Part shown: positions 1 through 6,235 of the stretch, piece after piece
Layout of the letters: each line of letters starts with the position of its first letter
Numbering within the stretch: position 1 is the first letter of the stretch
Source of the DNA: Chloroflexota bacterium
GTDB taxonomy: Bacteria > Chloroflexota > Dehalococcoidia > Tepidiformales > Tepidiformaceae
Assembly (NCBI GenBank): GCA_963169135.1
Contig: CAUJEQ010000208.1
Location: 1-9,348 of the forward strand
Reading direction: 5' to 3'
Length of the DNA stretch: 9,348 bases
Made by a program: the position numbers and the translations under genes
Notes under the pieces: generated by a model
Database searches by the model: none
Told to the model about the DNA's origin: nothing
Seen by the model: the letters and a program-made list of their open reading frames with translations, nothing else

Positions 1-13
1 CCATGCCCTGTGC

Positions 14-19
14 TAGGTT
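14..19 (+). promoter_or_regulatory. Probable -10 element of the rpsO promoter
   Basis: TAGGTT is preceded by TGC, giving an extended -10 (TGC-TAGGTT, 11-19). Transcription would start near base 26 and leave a leader of roughly 36 bases before the TTG start of rpsO. A -35 element would fall outside the window and cannot be judged. The same TAGGnT hexamer occurs before two other genes here, which supports the call. Confidence 0.5.
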
Positions 20-61
20 TACAGATGTTCAACGATAGGCAAAGGAAGAACGAAGAGAAGG

Positions 62-328
62 TTGCTGACTAAAGAGCGCAAAACCGAATTGATAGGGGAC
101 TACGCCGTCCACGCGACGGATACCGGCTCCCCAGAGGTCCAGGTGGCGATCCTCACGGAACGCATCAAGTACCTCACCACGCACCTGAAGGCGAACAAGC
201 ACGACTACCACACCCGTCGTGGCCTCCTCAAGCTTGTTGGCCAGCGGCGGCGTCAGCTCCGCTATCTCAACAACCGCGACGTAAACCGGTACCGCGAAGT
301 AATCGCCCGGCTCGGCCTCCGCAAATAG
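62..328 (+). CDS. rpsO: 30S ribosomal protein S15
   Basis: This is the small-subunit protein S15, a primary 16S rRNA binder (central domain, h20-h22 junction) that also contacts the 50S subunit in bridge B4. The 88-residue length is exactly typical. Conserved S15 blocks are visible: DTGSPEVQVAILTERI at about residues 20-35, the HDYHTRRGLLKLVGQRR region at 47-63, and the LRYLNNRD turn at 66-73. The start is TTG at 62; it gives the usual family N-terminus (MLTKERK...), and no ATG or GTG is available in frame nearby. A purine-rich stretch (AAAGGAAGAA, 41-50) precedes it, but its spacing to the TTG is long; AGAAGG abuts the start codon. pnp follows on the same strand, the conserved rpsO-pnp order. 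The stop codon lies inside a hairpin, so translation and termination may be coupled. Confidence 0.98.
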   Translation: MLTKERKTELIGDYAVHATDTGSPEVQVAILTERIKYLTTHLKANKHDYHTRRGLLKLVGQRRRQLRYLNNRDVNRYREVIARLGLRK

Positions 329-341
329 CGGAGGCCTTTGT
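314..341 (+). terminator. Intrinsic terminator or attenuator overlapping the rpsO stop
   Basis: A perfect 9-bp stem pairs GGCCTCCGC (314-322) with GCGGAGGCC (328-336) around the 5-base loop AAATA, followed by TTTGT. The loop and first right-arm base contain the rpsO stop codon TAG (326-328). The T-tract is short, so termination may be partial and act as an attenuator or processing site between rpsO and pnp. A second small hairpin (CGTC 342-345 with GACG 351-354) follows directly. In Escherichia coli the rpsO-pnp intergenic region is also a hairpin-rich site of termination and RNase processing, but these sequences are not homologous by inspection. Confidence 0.7.
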
Positions 342-488
342 CGTCACGGCGACGCACAGCAACCTCCCCGGCAGCCACTCTCCCCCTTTGCCACCGTCCC
401 AACGAAACGCGGACGGAGGAACTCCCGCATTCCCTGAGAAAGAACTGGGAACCCGGGCAACGCTGGAAACAGAGAACAAGCGAAGAGA
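329..488 (+). other. rpsO-pnp intergenic leader
   Basis: These 160 bases separate rpsO from pnp. Apart from the hairpin at the left end and the small stem at 342-354, I see no open frame with protein character. No convincing -35/-10 pair is visible. The right end (CGAAGAGA just before the pnp ATG) resembles the purine-rich stretch before rpsO (CGAAGAGAAGG). pnp is therefore either read through from the rpsO promoter or uses a promoter I cannot recognise. PNPase leaders are autoregulated in enterobacteria through an RNase III-cut stem, but no long stem of that type is visible here. Confidence 0.5.
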
Positions 489-2972
489 ATGAACGAACCA
501 CGTACCTACGAACTTGAAGTCGGGGGCAAGACCCTCACCATTCAACACGGCATCCTCGCCCAACAGGCCAACGGCGCCGTCACCGTCCGCCTCGGCGATA
601 CTGTCGTCCTCGTCACCGCCTGTATGGCCGACCCGCGCGAAGGCATCGACTTCTTCCCCCTCACCATTGACTACGAAGAGCGCCTCTACGCCGTCGGCAA
701 GATTCCCGGTGGCTTCCCCCGCCGCGAAGGCCGCGCCAGCACCGATGGCATCCTCGCCATGCGCCTCACCGACCGCCCCCTCCGGCCCCTCTTCCCGAAG
801 GGCTTCCGCAACGAAATCCAGATCATTGCCACGACGCTCTCCGCCGACCGCGAGCACCAGCCCGATACGCTCATCACCATCGGCGCCAGCGCGGCCCTCG
901 GAATCAGCGACATCCCCTTCAACGGGCCCGTCAGCTCTGTCCGTGTGACCCGCATCGATGGCGAGTTCATCATCAACCCCACCTTCGATCAGGCGGAAGC
1001 AGGCGATATCGATATCATCGTCGCTGGCACGAAGGAAGCAGTCGTGATGGTCGAGGCGGGCGCCAAGCAGGTCTCCGAAGACCTCGTCCTCCAGGCCATC
1101 GAAGTCGCTATGGAGGCCAACCGCGCCATTATCGCCCTCCAGGAGCAGATCGCGGCCGAAGCGGCCCCCGTGAAGAAGGCCTACACTCCCGCGAAGGAGC
1201 ACGCCGAATCCGCGGCGGCCATCAGCGACTACCTCAAGGACCGCATCCCCGAGCTCGTTGCCACGGCCGCCTCCGAGCGCAGCGACGCCAACAAGGCCGT
1301 CCGCACTGAGCTCCAGGAGAAATTTGGCGAACAGTTCTCCTCCGGCCAGATCAGCGACGCGCTCTACAACACCATCAAGAAAGCCATGCGCAAGCAGATC
1401 CTCGAACAGGAAAAGCGCGCCGACGGCCGTGGTGTCACCGAAGTCCGCCCGCTCGATATCCACGTCGGCGTACTCCCCCGCACCCACGGCAGCGGCCTCT
1501 TCTCCCGGGGAGAGACCCAGGTGCTCACCATCGCCACTCTCGGTGGCCTCAGCATGTCCCAGAAGCTCGACACCCTTTCGCCCGATGAGTCGAAGCGCTA
1601 CATGCACCACTACAACTTCCCGCCCTACTCGGTCGGTGAAGCCCGCCCCATGCGTGGCGCGGGCCGGCGCGAGATTGGTCACGGCGCCCTCGCCGAGCGC
1701 GCGCTCGAACCCGTCGTCCCCCCGGTCGAGGACTTCCCCTATGCGCTCCGCCTCGTGAGTGAAGTGATGTCCTCCAACGGCTCGACCTCCATGGCCAGCG
1801 TCTGCGGCAGCACCCTCGCTCTCATGGACGCTGGTGTTCCCATCACCGCTCCCGTCGCCGGCATCGCGATGGGCCTCATCATGGGCGAAGACGGCAACTA
1901 CAAGGTCCTCACCGACATTGCCGGCCAGGAAGACTTCATGGGCGACATGGACTTCAAGGTCGCCGGTACCCGCGATGGCATTACCGCCCTCCAGATGGAC
2001 ATCAAGATCGGCGGCGTCTCGCGCGAACTCCTCACCCGGGCCCTTGCCCAGGCGAAGGACGCCCGCGAGTTCATCCTCGACCATATGCTCGAGGTGCTCC
2101 CCGAACCCCGCGCCGAGATGTCCGAGTTCGCCCCGAAGATGTACAAGATCCAGATCCAGCAGGACCAGATCGGGACCATCATCGGCCCCGGCGGCAAGAT
2201 GGTCCGCAAGATCCAGGAAGAGTCCGGCGGCGCAACCATCGACATCCAGGAAGACGGCACCGTCATCGTTGGCTCGCCCAACGAGGCCGTCGCCCAGGCC
2301 GCCATCCGCATGATCGAGGGCCTCACCAAGGAAGTGAAGATCGGCGAGATTTACACCGGCAAGGTGACTCGCCTCCTCAACTTCGGCGTCTTCGTCGAAA
2401 TCCTTCCCGGCAAGGAAGGCCTCGTCCACATCTCCCAGCTCGGTGAGGACCACGTCGAGACCGTCGAGGACGAAGTCCAGCCCGGTGATGAAGTCACCGT
2501 CATGGTCACCGAAATCGACAACCTCGGCCGGATCAACCTCTCCCGCCGCGCAGTCCTCCTCGGCGAAGAGCCACCGCCCCCGGGCAGCGGCGGCGGCGCC
2601 CCTCGTGGCCGCAGCGGCCCCGGCGGCGGTAGTCGCGACCGTGGCCCGCGCAGTGGCGGCGGCGACCGCGGTGGTGATCGCGGCGGCGACCGTGGCCCGC
2701 GCAGTGGCGGCGGCGACCGTGGCTTCCAGCGCAGTGGTGGCGGTGGCGGCGGCGGTGACCGTGGCCCCCGTTCCGGCGGTGGGAGTGGCGGTAGCTTTGG
2801 CGGAGGCCAGCGCCGCGATGGCGGTTTCTCCGGCGGACGCGGTGGCAGCTCCCCGGTTGGCGGCGTCAGCCGCGGCTGGGTCCGTCGCACCGAACCCACT
2901 GAAGGGGGCGCTCCCCCGCCTCCTCCCTCCCCGCGTCGCGACTTCGGCGGCGGCATGGACGACGAAGCCTAG
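489..2972 (+). CDS. pnp: Polynucleotide phosphorylase with Gly/Arg-rich C-terminal tail
   Basis: PNPase is a trimeric phosphorolytic 3'-5' exoribonuclease that releases nucleoside diphosphates and can also add tails; it acts in cytoplasmic mRNA decay. Domain order is clear: first RNase PH domain (about 5-225), helical linker (about 240-315), second RNase PH domain (about 325-545), KH domain (about 552-612, GxxG loop GPGG at 566-569) and S1 domain (about 619-690). Catalytic residues match the E. coli D486/D492/K494 set: D482, D488 and K490 within EDFMGDMDFK. The phosphate-binding SSNGSTSMASVCGS segment is intact. The RNA-channel loop reads FPRR (76-79), where E. coli has FFRR. At 827 residues it is over 100 longer than the usual 700-720; the excess is a tail from about residue 692 rich in Gly, Arg, Ser and Asp. 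The ATG at 489 gives the standard N-terminus; the Shine-Dalgarno sequence is weak (GAAGAGA, very close). A strong terminator follows 23 bases after the stop. Confidence 0.97.
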   Translation: MNEPRTYELEVGGKTLTIQHGILAQQANGAVTVRLGDTVVLVTACMADPREGIDFFPLTIDYEERLYAVGKIPGGFPRREGRASTDGILAMRLTDRPLRPLFPKGFRNEIQIIATTLSADREHQPDTLITIGASAALGISDIPFNGPVSSVRVTRIDGEFIINPTFDQAEAGDIDIIVAGTKEAVVMVEAGAKQVSEDLVLQAIEVAMEANRAIIALQEQIAAEAAPVKKAYTPAKEHAESAAAISDYLKDRIPELVATAASERSDANKAVRTELQEKFGEQFSSGQISDALYNTIKKAMRKQILEQEKRADGRGVTEVRPLDIHVGVLPRTHGSGLFSRGETQVLTIATLGGLSMSQKLDTLSPDESKRYMHHYNFPPYSVGEARPMRGAGRREIGHGALAERALEPVVPPVEDFPYALRLVSEVMSSNGSTSMASVCGSTLALMDAGVPITAPVAGIAMGLIMGEDGNYKVLTDIAGQEDFMGDMDFKVAGTRDGITALQMDIKIGGVSRELLTRALAQAKDAREFILDHMLEVLPEPRAEMSEFAPKMYKIQIQQDQIGTIIGPGGKMVRKIQEESGGATIDIQEDGTVIVGSPNEAVAQAAIRMIEGLTKEVKIGEIYTGKVTRLLNFGVFVEILPGKEGLVHISQLGEDHVETVEDEVQPGDEVTVMVTEIDNLGRINLSRRAVLLGEEPPPPGSGGGAPRGRSGPGGGSRDRGPRSGGGDRGGDRGGDRGPRSGGGDRGFQRSGGGGGGGDRGPRSGGGSGGSFGGGQRRDGGFSGGRGGSSPVGGVSRGWVRRTEPTEGGAPPPPPSPRRDFGGGMDDEA
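2637..2780 (+). repeat. In-frame direct repeats coding the RGG-like tail of PNPase
   Basis: A 32-base unit at 2637-2668 recurs exactly at 2688-2719, a period of 51 bases (17 codons). A third, diverged copy starts at 2757. Each copy encodes DRGPRSGGG followed by DRG or SGG, and shorter GGDRGGDRGGD units lie between. The period is a multiple of three, so copies can be gained or lost without shifting the frame. The protein segment is low-complexity and probably disordered. Confidence 0.8.
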
Positions 2973-2995
2973 CCTTCCTGGCATTAGCTCAACGG

Positions 2996-3028
2996 AAGCG
3001 CCCCTCCATCCGGAGGGGCGCTTTTCAT
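2996..3028 (+). terminator. Strong intrinsic terminator after pnp
   Basis: A perfect 12-bp stem pairs AAGCGCCCCTCC (2996-3007) with GGAGGGGCGCTT (3012-3023) around a 4-base ATCC loop, ending in a TTTT run (3022-3025) followed by CATTT. It lies 23 bases after the pnp stop and only 8 bases from the end of the convergent minus-strand gene. The minus-strand copy has a poor T-tract, so it mainly serves pnp but could help stop the opposing transcript. Confidence 0.92.
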
Positions 3029-3032
3029 TTGG

Positions 3033-3719
3033 TCAGTGCGGTGCGGCCAGTTCCTCGGTCTCGAAGTGGGAGACCGCCGTCTCCTCCCGGTGCAGGTTCT
3101 CGGCCCGCCCCTTCAGCACCTGGAGCCAGCGGCGCACCATGATGAACGCCGCCAGGTCCATCGGGATCAACATGAGCCGGCCCGTCCACGATCTTCCCCA
3201 GGCGCCGGTGTTGCGCGTCACCAGCCGCGTCGTCCCATCATCCTGTGGATACAACGCTGTCGACCATGTCCAGCGGGTACCCTGGCTCTCGCCACCGAGG
3301 AGGAGATACTCGTCCCTCTTCACGTCGAGAACCGGGAAGTCCGCCCCTCGGCCGAGGGGGATGGTGTCTCCCGGCTTGAGGTCCTGGTACTCCGGTAGCA
3401 CTTCCTCCGAGCTCGGCGCATCGATGAACCCGAAGAGCCGGTCGAGGAAATCGTAGCTGTACAGCCCGCCCCGGCCCTTGCCCATCTGCACCAGCCACGG
3501 GTAGATCGCGTCCGCCGGCGCATCCACGGTTATCGCGCGTGTTGTGAAGTAGGCGGGCTGCTCGCCGGGAGGATCGCCGGGCATAGCCCGTGCCCGTTCT
3601 TCCTCTGTCGCACCCCAATTCCGCTGCCACGGCGTGAACCAGCGCGAATACGAGCCCGCAACTCCCAGTGTGATCCCGAACGCCGCCCCGGTCCGGCGGG
3701 CAACTTTCCAGCGATCCAT
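3033..3719 (-). CDS. SRPBCC (START/polyketide-cyclase-like) family protein
   Basis: This 228-residue protein resembles the SRPBCC superfamily, whose helix-grip fold encloses a hydrophobic ligand pocket; the ligand is unknown. Visible pieces: a short basic and mildly hydrophobic N-terminus (1-29) that could be a weak membrane anchor, a strand entering the fold at about 60-66 (TRAITVDAPADAIYPWLVQMG, the usual first strand and helix of these proteins, to residue 80), a central region rich in GRGGLYSYDFLDRLFG (82-97), a LKPGDTIPLG turn (114-123), and a C-terminal hydrophobic helix (about 181-206, with PMDLAAFIMVRRWL). I chose the ATG at 3719 because AGAGGTGG sits a few bases upstream as a good Shine-Dalgarno sequence and the protein-like sequence begins there. 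An alternative in-frame ATG at 3776 adds 19 residues. It is divergent from the membrane regulator gene, 129 bases apart, and convergent with pnp. No catalytic residues can be assigned. Confidence 0.8.
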   Translation of the reverse strand: MDRWKVARRTGAAFGITLGVAGSYSRWFTPWQRNWGATEEERARAMPGDPPGEQPAYFTTRAITVDAPADAIYPWLVQMGKGRGGLYSYDFLDRLFGFIDAPSSEEVLPEYQDLKPGDTIPLGRGADFPVLDVKRDEYLLLGGESQGTRWTWSTALYPQDDGTTRLVTRNTGAWGRSWTGRLMLIPMDLAAFIMVRRWLQVLKGRAENLHREETAVSHFETEELAAPH

Positions 3720-3782
3720 TTGCGCCACCTCTTGTTCGACAAGTCCGCTGGCATCCTCCACCACCAACCCACCCATCACAGT

Positions 3783-3794
3783 GGCCGACTGGCC
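3783..3794. promoter_or_regulatory. Small dyad between divergent genes, possible operator
   Basis: GGCC-GACT-GGCC lies between the divergent SRPBCC and LuxR-type regulator genes, 55 bases before the regulator start. Four base pairs on each side of a 4-base centre is weak by itself in GC-rich DNA. Its position makes it a candidate binding site for the regulator, but nothing in the sequence proves this. Confidence 0.2.
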
Positions 3795-3836
3795 CAACTC
3801 TCCGGGCCGGGTGGGGAAATCGCGTCTCCTGCGCGG

Positions 3837-3842
3837 TAGGCT
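3837..3842 (+). promoter_or_regulatory. -10 element for a probably leaderless regulator mRNA
   Basis: TAGGCT lies 6 bases before the ATG at 3849, so the expected transcription start coincides with the start codon. No Shine-Dalgarno sequence fits in this space. No clear -35 hexamer is visible at the proper distance. Confidence 0.45.
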
Positions 3843-3848
3843 GTTCCC

Positions 3849-5123
3849 ATGGGGCGGAAACGACACCCGGAACCCTTGACCCCCGCCGAGCAGCGCGTGC
3901 TCGAAGAGGTCCGCACCGGCGCGACCAACGCAGAGATCGCCGTCCGCCTCGGGCTCTCCATCAACACGGTCAAGTACCACGTCGCGAACATGCTCGCCAA
4001 GACGTGCCTCGACGACCGCGCAGCCCTCGCCCGGTGGGAGATGCCGCGCGAACCGGGCCCTGGTACGAAGTGGGCGGTTCGGGCCGCGGTGATCGCGGGA
4101 GCCGTGGCGGTTGTGGCGGCAGGCCTTCTGGTCCTTGCCTCGTTCTACCAATCCGCTCCGGCCAGCCAGGCCTGGATGGCATACGCCCCTCGCGTTTCCA
4201 GCTCCAGCAATGGCCATCTTGTCGTGTTAGAACTCACATCTGGCACGCGCCGCGATCTTCGCGCTGCTGAGGGCTGGTCCATCTACGACCCGGTGTGGTC
4301 GCCAACTGGCGACCACCTGCTGGCCCGGGAGGAGAACCTTTCATCTGGCGCTTCACGGATGGTCGTCTTTGCACGGGAGGGCTGGACCAGGCGCTTTGTT
4401 GACGGCGACTTCGCTCAAGCGGCCTGGGCTCCCAATGGCTCGGTGGCGGTGGCAATTGGCCTCGACCAGGTCACCCTTCTGAGGCCAGACGGGAGCGTGG
4501 TGGCAAGCCAGGCCAATTACGGAGCAGTCCTCTCGGTCAGCAGTCGTGCCTGGTCACCCGACAGCCAAAGCTTCGTCGCGTTTCGCAGTTCGGCCGAGCT
4601 GCTCATCGGCAGCACCGCGGGCGAGTTCTGGCGGGTCGACGATGAACTCCGGGCCATCGGCGTGGGCAGCGCCCATCGTGTTCTCCCGGTGGGGTGGACG
4701 ACCGACAGCTCGGCTCTCGTTCTCTCGGCTTCCGCGCCCCCGCCGAACCCAACCCTGATGCTCCGTGTTGAACTGTCCACTCGCTCGGTTGCGATTCTGC
4801 CGGACGAAGAAGTCAGGCTCGCCCTGGCCAACCGCCAACTCCAAGTCTCCATAGCAGCCGGCCAGGATCCTCGTTGGGCTGCGGCCGTGGCACAGCTTTG
4901 GGCGGACCACCCTGATGCGGCTCCCAGGCTCCTCGGCGAAACGGCCGATGGCCGGGGCCTCGTGTTCGCGACCGGCAACGTGGACCAACCGGATCAGCTA
5001 ATCATCGCTCATGGCGAGGGCCAACTGCGCATCGCAGACGCCCTGGAAGCCTTCGATGAAACCAGGTTCTCCATAGTCCTTACCGGCGACTGGCCGATCC
5101 CCGCCGGCCCCACTCCACCCTGA
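3849..5123 (+). CDS. Membrane-anchored LuxR-type HTH regulator with beta-propeller-like exodomain
   Basis: The 424-residue product has three parts. Residues 10-62 form a LuxR/GerE-type helix-turn-helix (LTPAEQRVLEE..., NAEIAVRLGLSINTVKYHV), including the typical T-V-K-x-H recognition helix. Residues about 75-99 form one hydrophobic membrane segment after a basic KWAVR border. Residues about 108-424 lie beyond the membrane and contain repeated blade-like motifs: WSPTGD (150-155), WAPNGS (193-198), WSPDSQ (235-240) and WTTDSS (283-288), as in WD40/PD40 or TolB-like propellers. There is no receiver domain, so it looks like a one-component transmembrane regulator: DNA-binding in the cytoplasm, sensing outside. 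The layout recalls ToxR/CadC but with a LuxR HTH. The ATG at 3849 follows a -10 hexamer closely (leaderless). It is divergent from the SRPBCC gene, a plausible target, and its stop lies 12 bases from the end of the convergent PHP gene. The ligand is unknown; the exodomain might instead be only structural. Confidence 0.82.
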   Translation: MGRKRHPEPLTPAEQRVLEEVRTGATNAEIAVRLGLSINTVKYHVANMLAKTCLDDRAALARWEMPREPGPGTKWAVRAAVIAGAVAVVAAGLLVLASFYQSAPASQAWMAYAPRVSSSSNGHLVVLELTSGTRRDLRAAEGWSIYDPVWSPTGDHLLAREENLSSGASRMVVFAREGWTRRFVDGDFAQAAWAPNGSVAVAIGLDQVTLLRPDGSVVASQANYGAVLSVSSRAWSPDSQSFVAFRSSAELLIGSTAGEFWRVDDELRAIGVGSAHRVLPVGWTTDSSALVLSASAPPPNPTLMLRVELSTRSVAILPDEEVRLALANRQLQVSIAAGQDPRWAAAVAQLWADHPDAAPRLLGETADGRGLVFATGNVDQPDQLIIAHGEGQLRIADALEAFDETRFSIVLTGDWPIPAGPTPP

Positions 5124-5135
5124 CCCGCCAGCGGC

Positions 5136-6173
5136 CTACCCACTTTTCTCTTTTCTCCTTCCTCTTTCTTCTCTCCGCTCCACCAACTGCGCCACCTCCC
5201 ACGTATTCACCACCCGCTCCGCCGGCACCCCGCACTCCTCCGCCCGCGCGCACCCGTACGCTACCCAGTCCAGCTGACCCGGTGCGTGCGCGTCGCTGTC
5301 GATGGCGAACAGGCACCCCATATCCACCGCCAGCCGTAGCAGCCGCCGCGGCGGGTCCAGCCGCTCCACCCGCGAGTTAATCTCGACCGCCACGCCGAAC
5401 TGCCGGCAAGCCTCGAACACGATCTCCGCGTCGAATTCCGACTCCGGGCGCTGCTTCCCCGAAATGTACCGCCCCGTGCAGTGCCCCAGGATGTCCACGT
5501 TCGGGTTGGCGACCGCCATCACCATCCGTGGCGTCATCTCCTCGGAGGGCATCCGCAGCTTGCTGTGCACGCTCGCGACGACCACATCCAGCTCCGCCAG
5601 GAGCTCCGCTTCCTGGTCCAGCGAACCGTCGTCCAGGATATCCACTTCGATCCCCGTCAGGATCCGGAACGGCGCCAGCTCTCCGTTCAGCTCCCGCACC
5701 ACCTCGAGCTGGCGGCGCAGCCGCTCCGCGGTCAGCCCCCGCGCTACCTTCAGCCGGGGCGAGTGGTCCGTCAGCACCATGTACTCGTGCCCCGGCCCGA
5801 TGGCCGCCTCCGCCATCTCCCGGATCGGACTGCCACCGTCTGACCAGTCGGAGTGGACGTGGCAGTCGCCCCGCAGCAGTGCGCGTAACACCCGCCCGCC
5901 CCCTGGTGGCCACACGTTCGCCGCCTCTGCTTCGAGTTGCACCAGGTACCCCGGCACTCCCCCCGCCGCCGCTTCCGCGATCACCTTCGCCGTCACGTCC
6001 CCGATGCCCTTCAGTTCCTGCAACGTCCCGGCTGCCGCGCGCCGCTCGAGTTCCCCCGCGCCCAGCTCCCGCACAACCCCCGCCGCGTTCCGAAACGCCT
6101 TCACCCGGTACGTGGGCTCGTCCGCCCGTTCGAGCAGAAACGCGATGCGGTTGAGGGCGGCGACAGGCTCCAC
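5136..6173 (-). CDS. PHP-domain phosphoesterase with PolX-like helix-hairpin-helix N-terminus
   Basis: From the GTG at 6173 the product has 345 residues. Residues 1-85 resemble the 8-kDa-like start of family X polymerases: ALNRIAFLLERADEPTYRVKAFRNAA, then the hairpin LQELKGIGDVTAKVIAEAA (51-69). Residues about 100-330 are a PHP domain with its metal-binding motifs intact: GDCHVHSDWSDG (H105, H107), LTDHS (D136, H137), GIEVDIL (E176), VASVHS (H203), GHCTGR (H231) and DSDAH (D294, H296). In bacterial PolX the PHP domain gives 3'-5' exonuclease or phosphatase activity; here the polymerase fingers and palm are absent, so a metal-dependent phosphoesterase on DNA ends or small phosphates is the best guess. 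An upstream in-frame GTG at 6224 would add 17 residues, but those look non-conserved, and TATGCT lies 6 bases before the 6173 GTG. The C-terminal REERGRRKEKSG is coded by a homopurine tract. It is divergent from the methyltransferase gene. Confidence 0.87.
   Translation of the reverse strand: MEPVAALNRIAFLLERADEPTYRVKAFRNAAGVVRELGAGELERRAAAGTLQELKGIGDVTAKVIAEAAAGGVPGYLVQLEAEAANVWPPGGGRVLRALLRGDCHVHSDWSDGGSPIREMAEAAIGPGHEYMVLTDHSPRLKVARGLTAERLRRQLEVVRELNGELAPFRILTGIEVDILDDGSLDQEAELLAELDVVVASVHSKLRMPSEEMTPRMVMAVANPNVDILGHCTGRYISGKQRPESEFDAEIVFEACRQFGVAVEINSRVERLDPPRRLLRLAVDMGCLFAIDSDAHAPGQLDWVAYGCARAEECGVPAERVVNTWEVAQLVERREERGRRKEKSG
5143..5176. repeat. 34-base homopyrimidine/homopurine tract
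   Basis: The plus strand is uninterrupted C/T for 34 bases (T-rich, CTTTTCTC type); the minus strand is all purine. It codes the Arg/Lys/Glu-rich last residues of the PHP protein. It may be slippage-prone sequence. On the plus strand it is T-rich just past the end of the convergent regulator gene, but no good hairpin precedes it, so I do not call a terminator. Confidence 0.7.
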
Positions 6174-6179
6174 CGCGCG

Positions 6180-6185
6180 AGCATA
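6180..6185 (-). promoter_or_regulatory. -10 element for the PHP gene, probably leaderless
   Basis: On the minus strand TATGCT is followed after 6 bases by the GTG at 6173. This spacing puts the expected transcription start on the start codon. No Shine-Dalgarno sequence is present, and no good -35 hexamer is visible. It lies within the same short stretch as the divergent promoter of the methyltransferase. Confidence 0.4.
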
Positions 6186-6197
6186 CCCGACCCCGCT

Positions 6198-6227
6198 TTG
6201 AACGACTGGCCCCCGGTAAGGCACAAT
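6198..6227 (+). promoter_or_regulatory. Promoter of the methyltransferase gene, probably leaderless
   Basis: TTGAAC (6198-6203) and CACAAT (6222-6227) are separated by 18 bases, each matching the sigma-70-type consensus at four of six positions. The ATG at 6236 lies 8 bases after the -10 element, leaving essentially no leader and no room for a Shine-Dalgarno sequence. Confidence 0.45.
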
Positions 6228-6235
6228 GCCGCGAC

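Noticed and set aside
267..2984. A 905-codon minus-strand open frame opposite pnp
   Set aside because: It is the shadow of the C-ending codons of pnp on the other strand. Its product is Ala/Gly/Asp/Glu low-complexity with no domain, and pnp is certain.
2443..3456. A 337-codon plus-strand frame overlapping the end of pnp and the SRPBCC gene
   Set aside because: It is Ala/Ser/Pro-rich in the tail region, crosses the strong terminator and has no ribosome binding site. It is an out-of-frame shadow.
3720..4217. N-terminal extension of the SRPBCC gene to a start at 4217
   Set aside because: The extra 166 residues lie opposite the HTH of the regulator and look like random Arg/Gly-rich sequence. 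A good Shine-Dalgarno sequence supports the start at 3719.
5093..5110. GGCCG/CGGCC hairpin near the end of the regulator gene as a terminator
   Set aside because: The stem is 5 bp within coding sequence and is not followed directly by a T-tract; the T-rich stretch begins about 35 bases later.
6174..6224. Longer PHP protein starting at the GTG at 6224
   Set aside because: The added 17 residues do not resemble the PolX-like N-terminus, and they would overlap the methyltransferase promoter. The GTG at 6173 sits at leaderless distance from a -10 hexamer.
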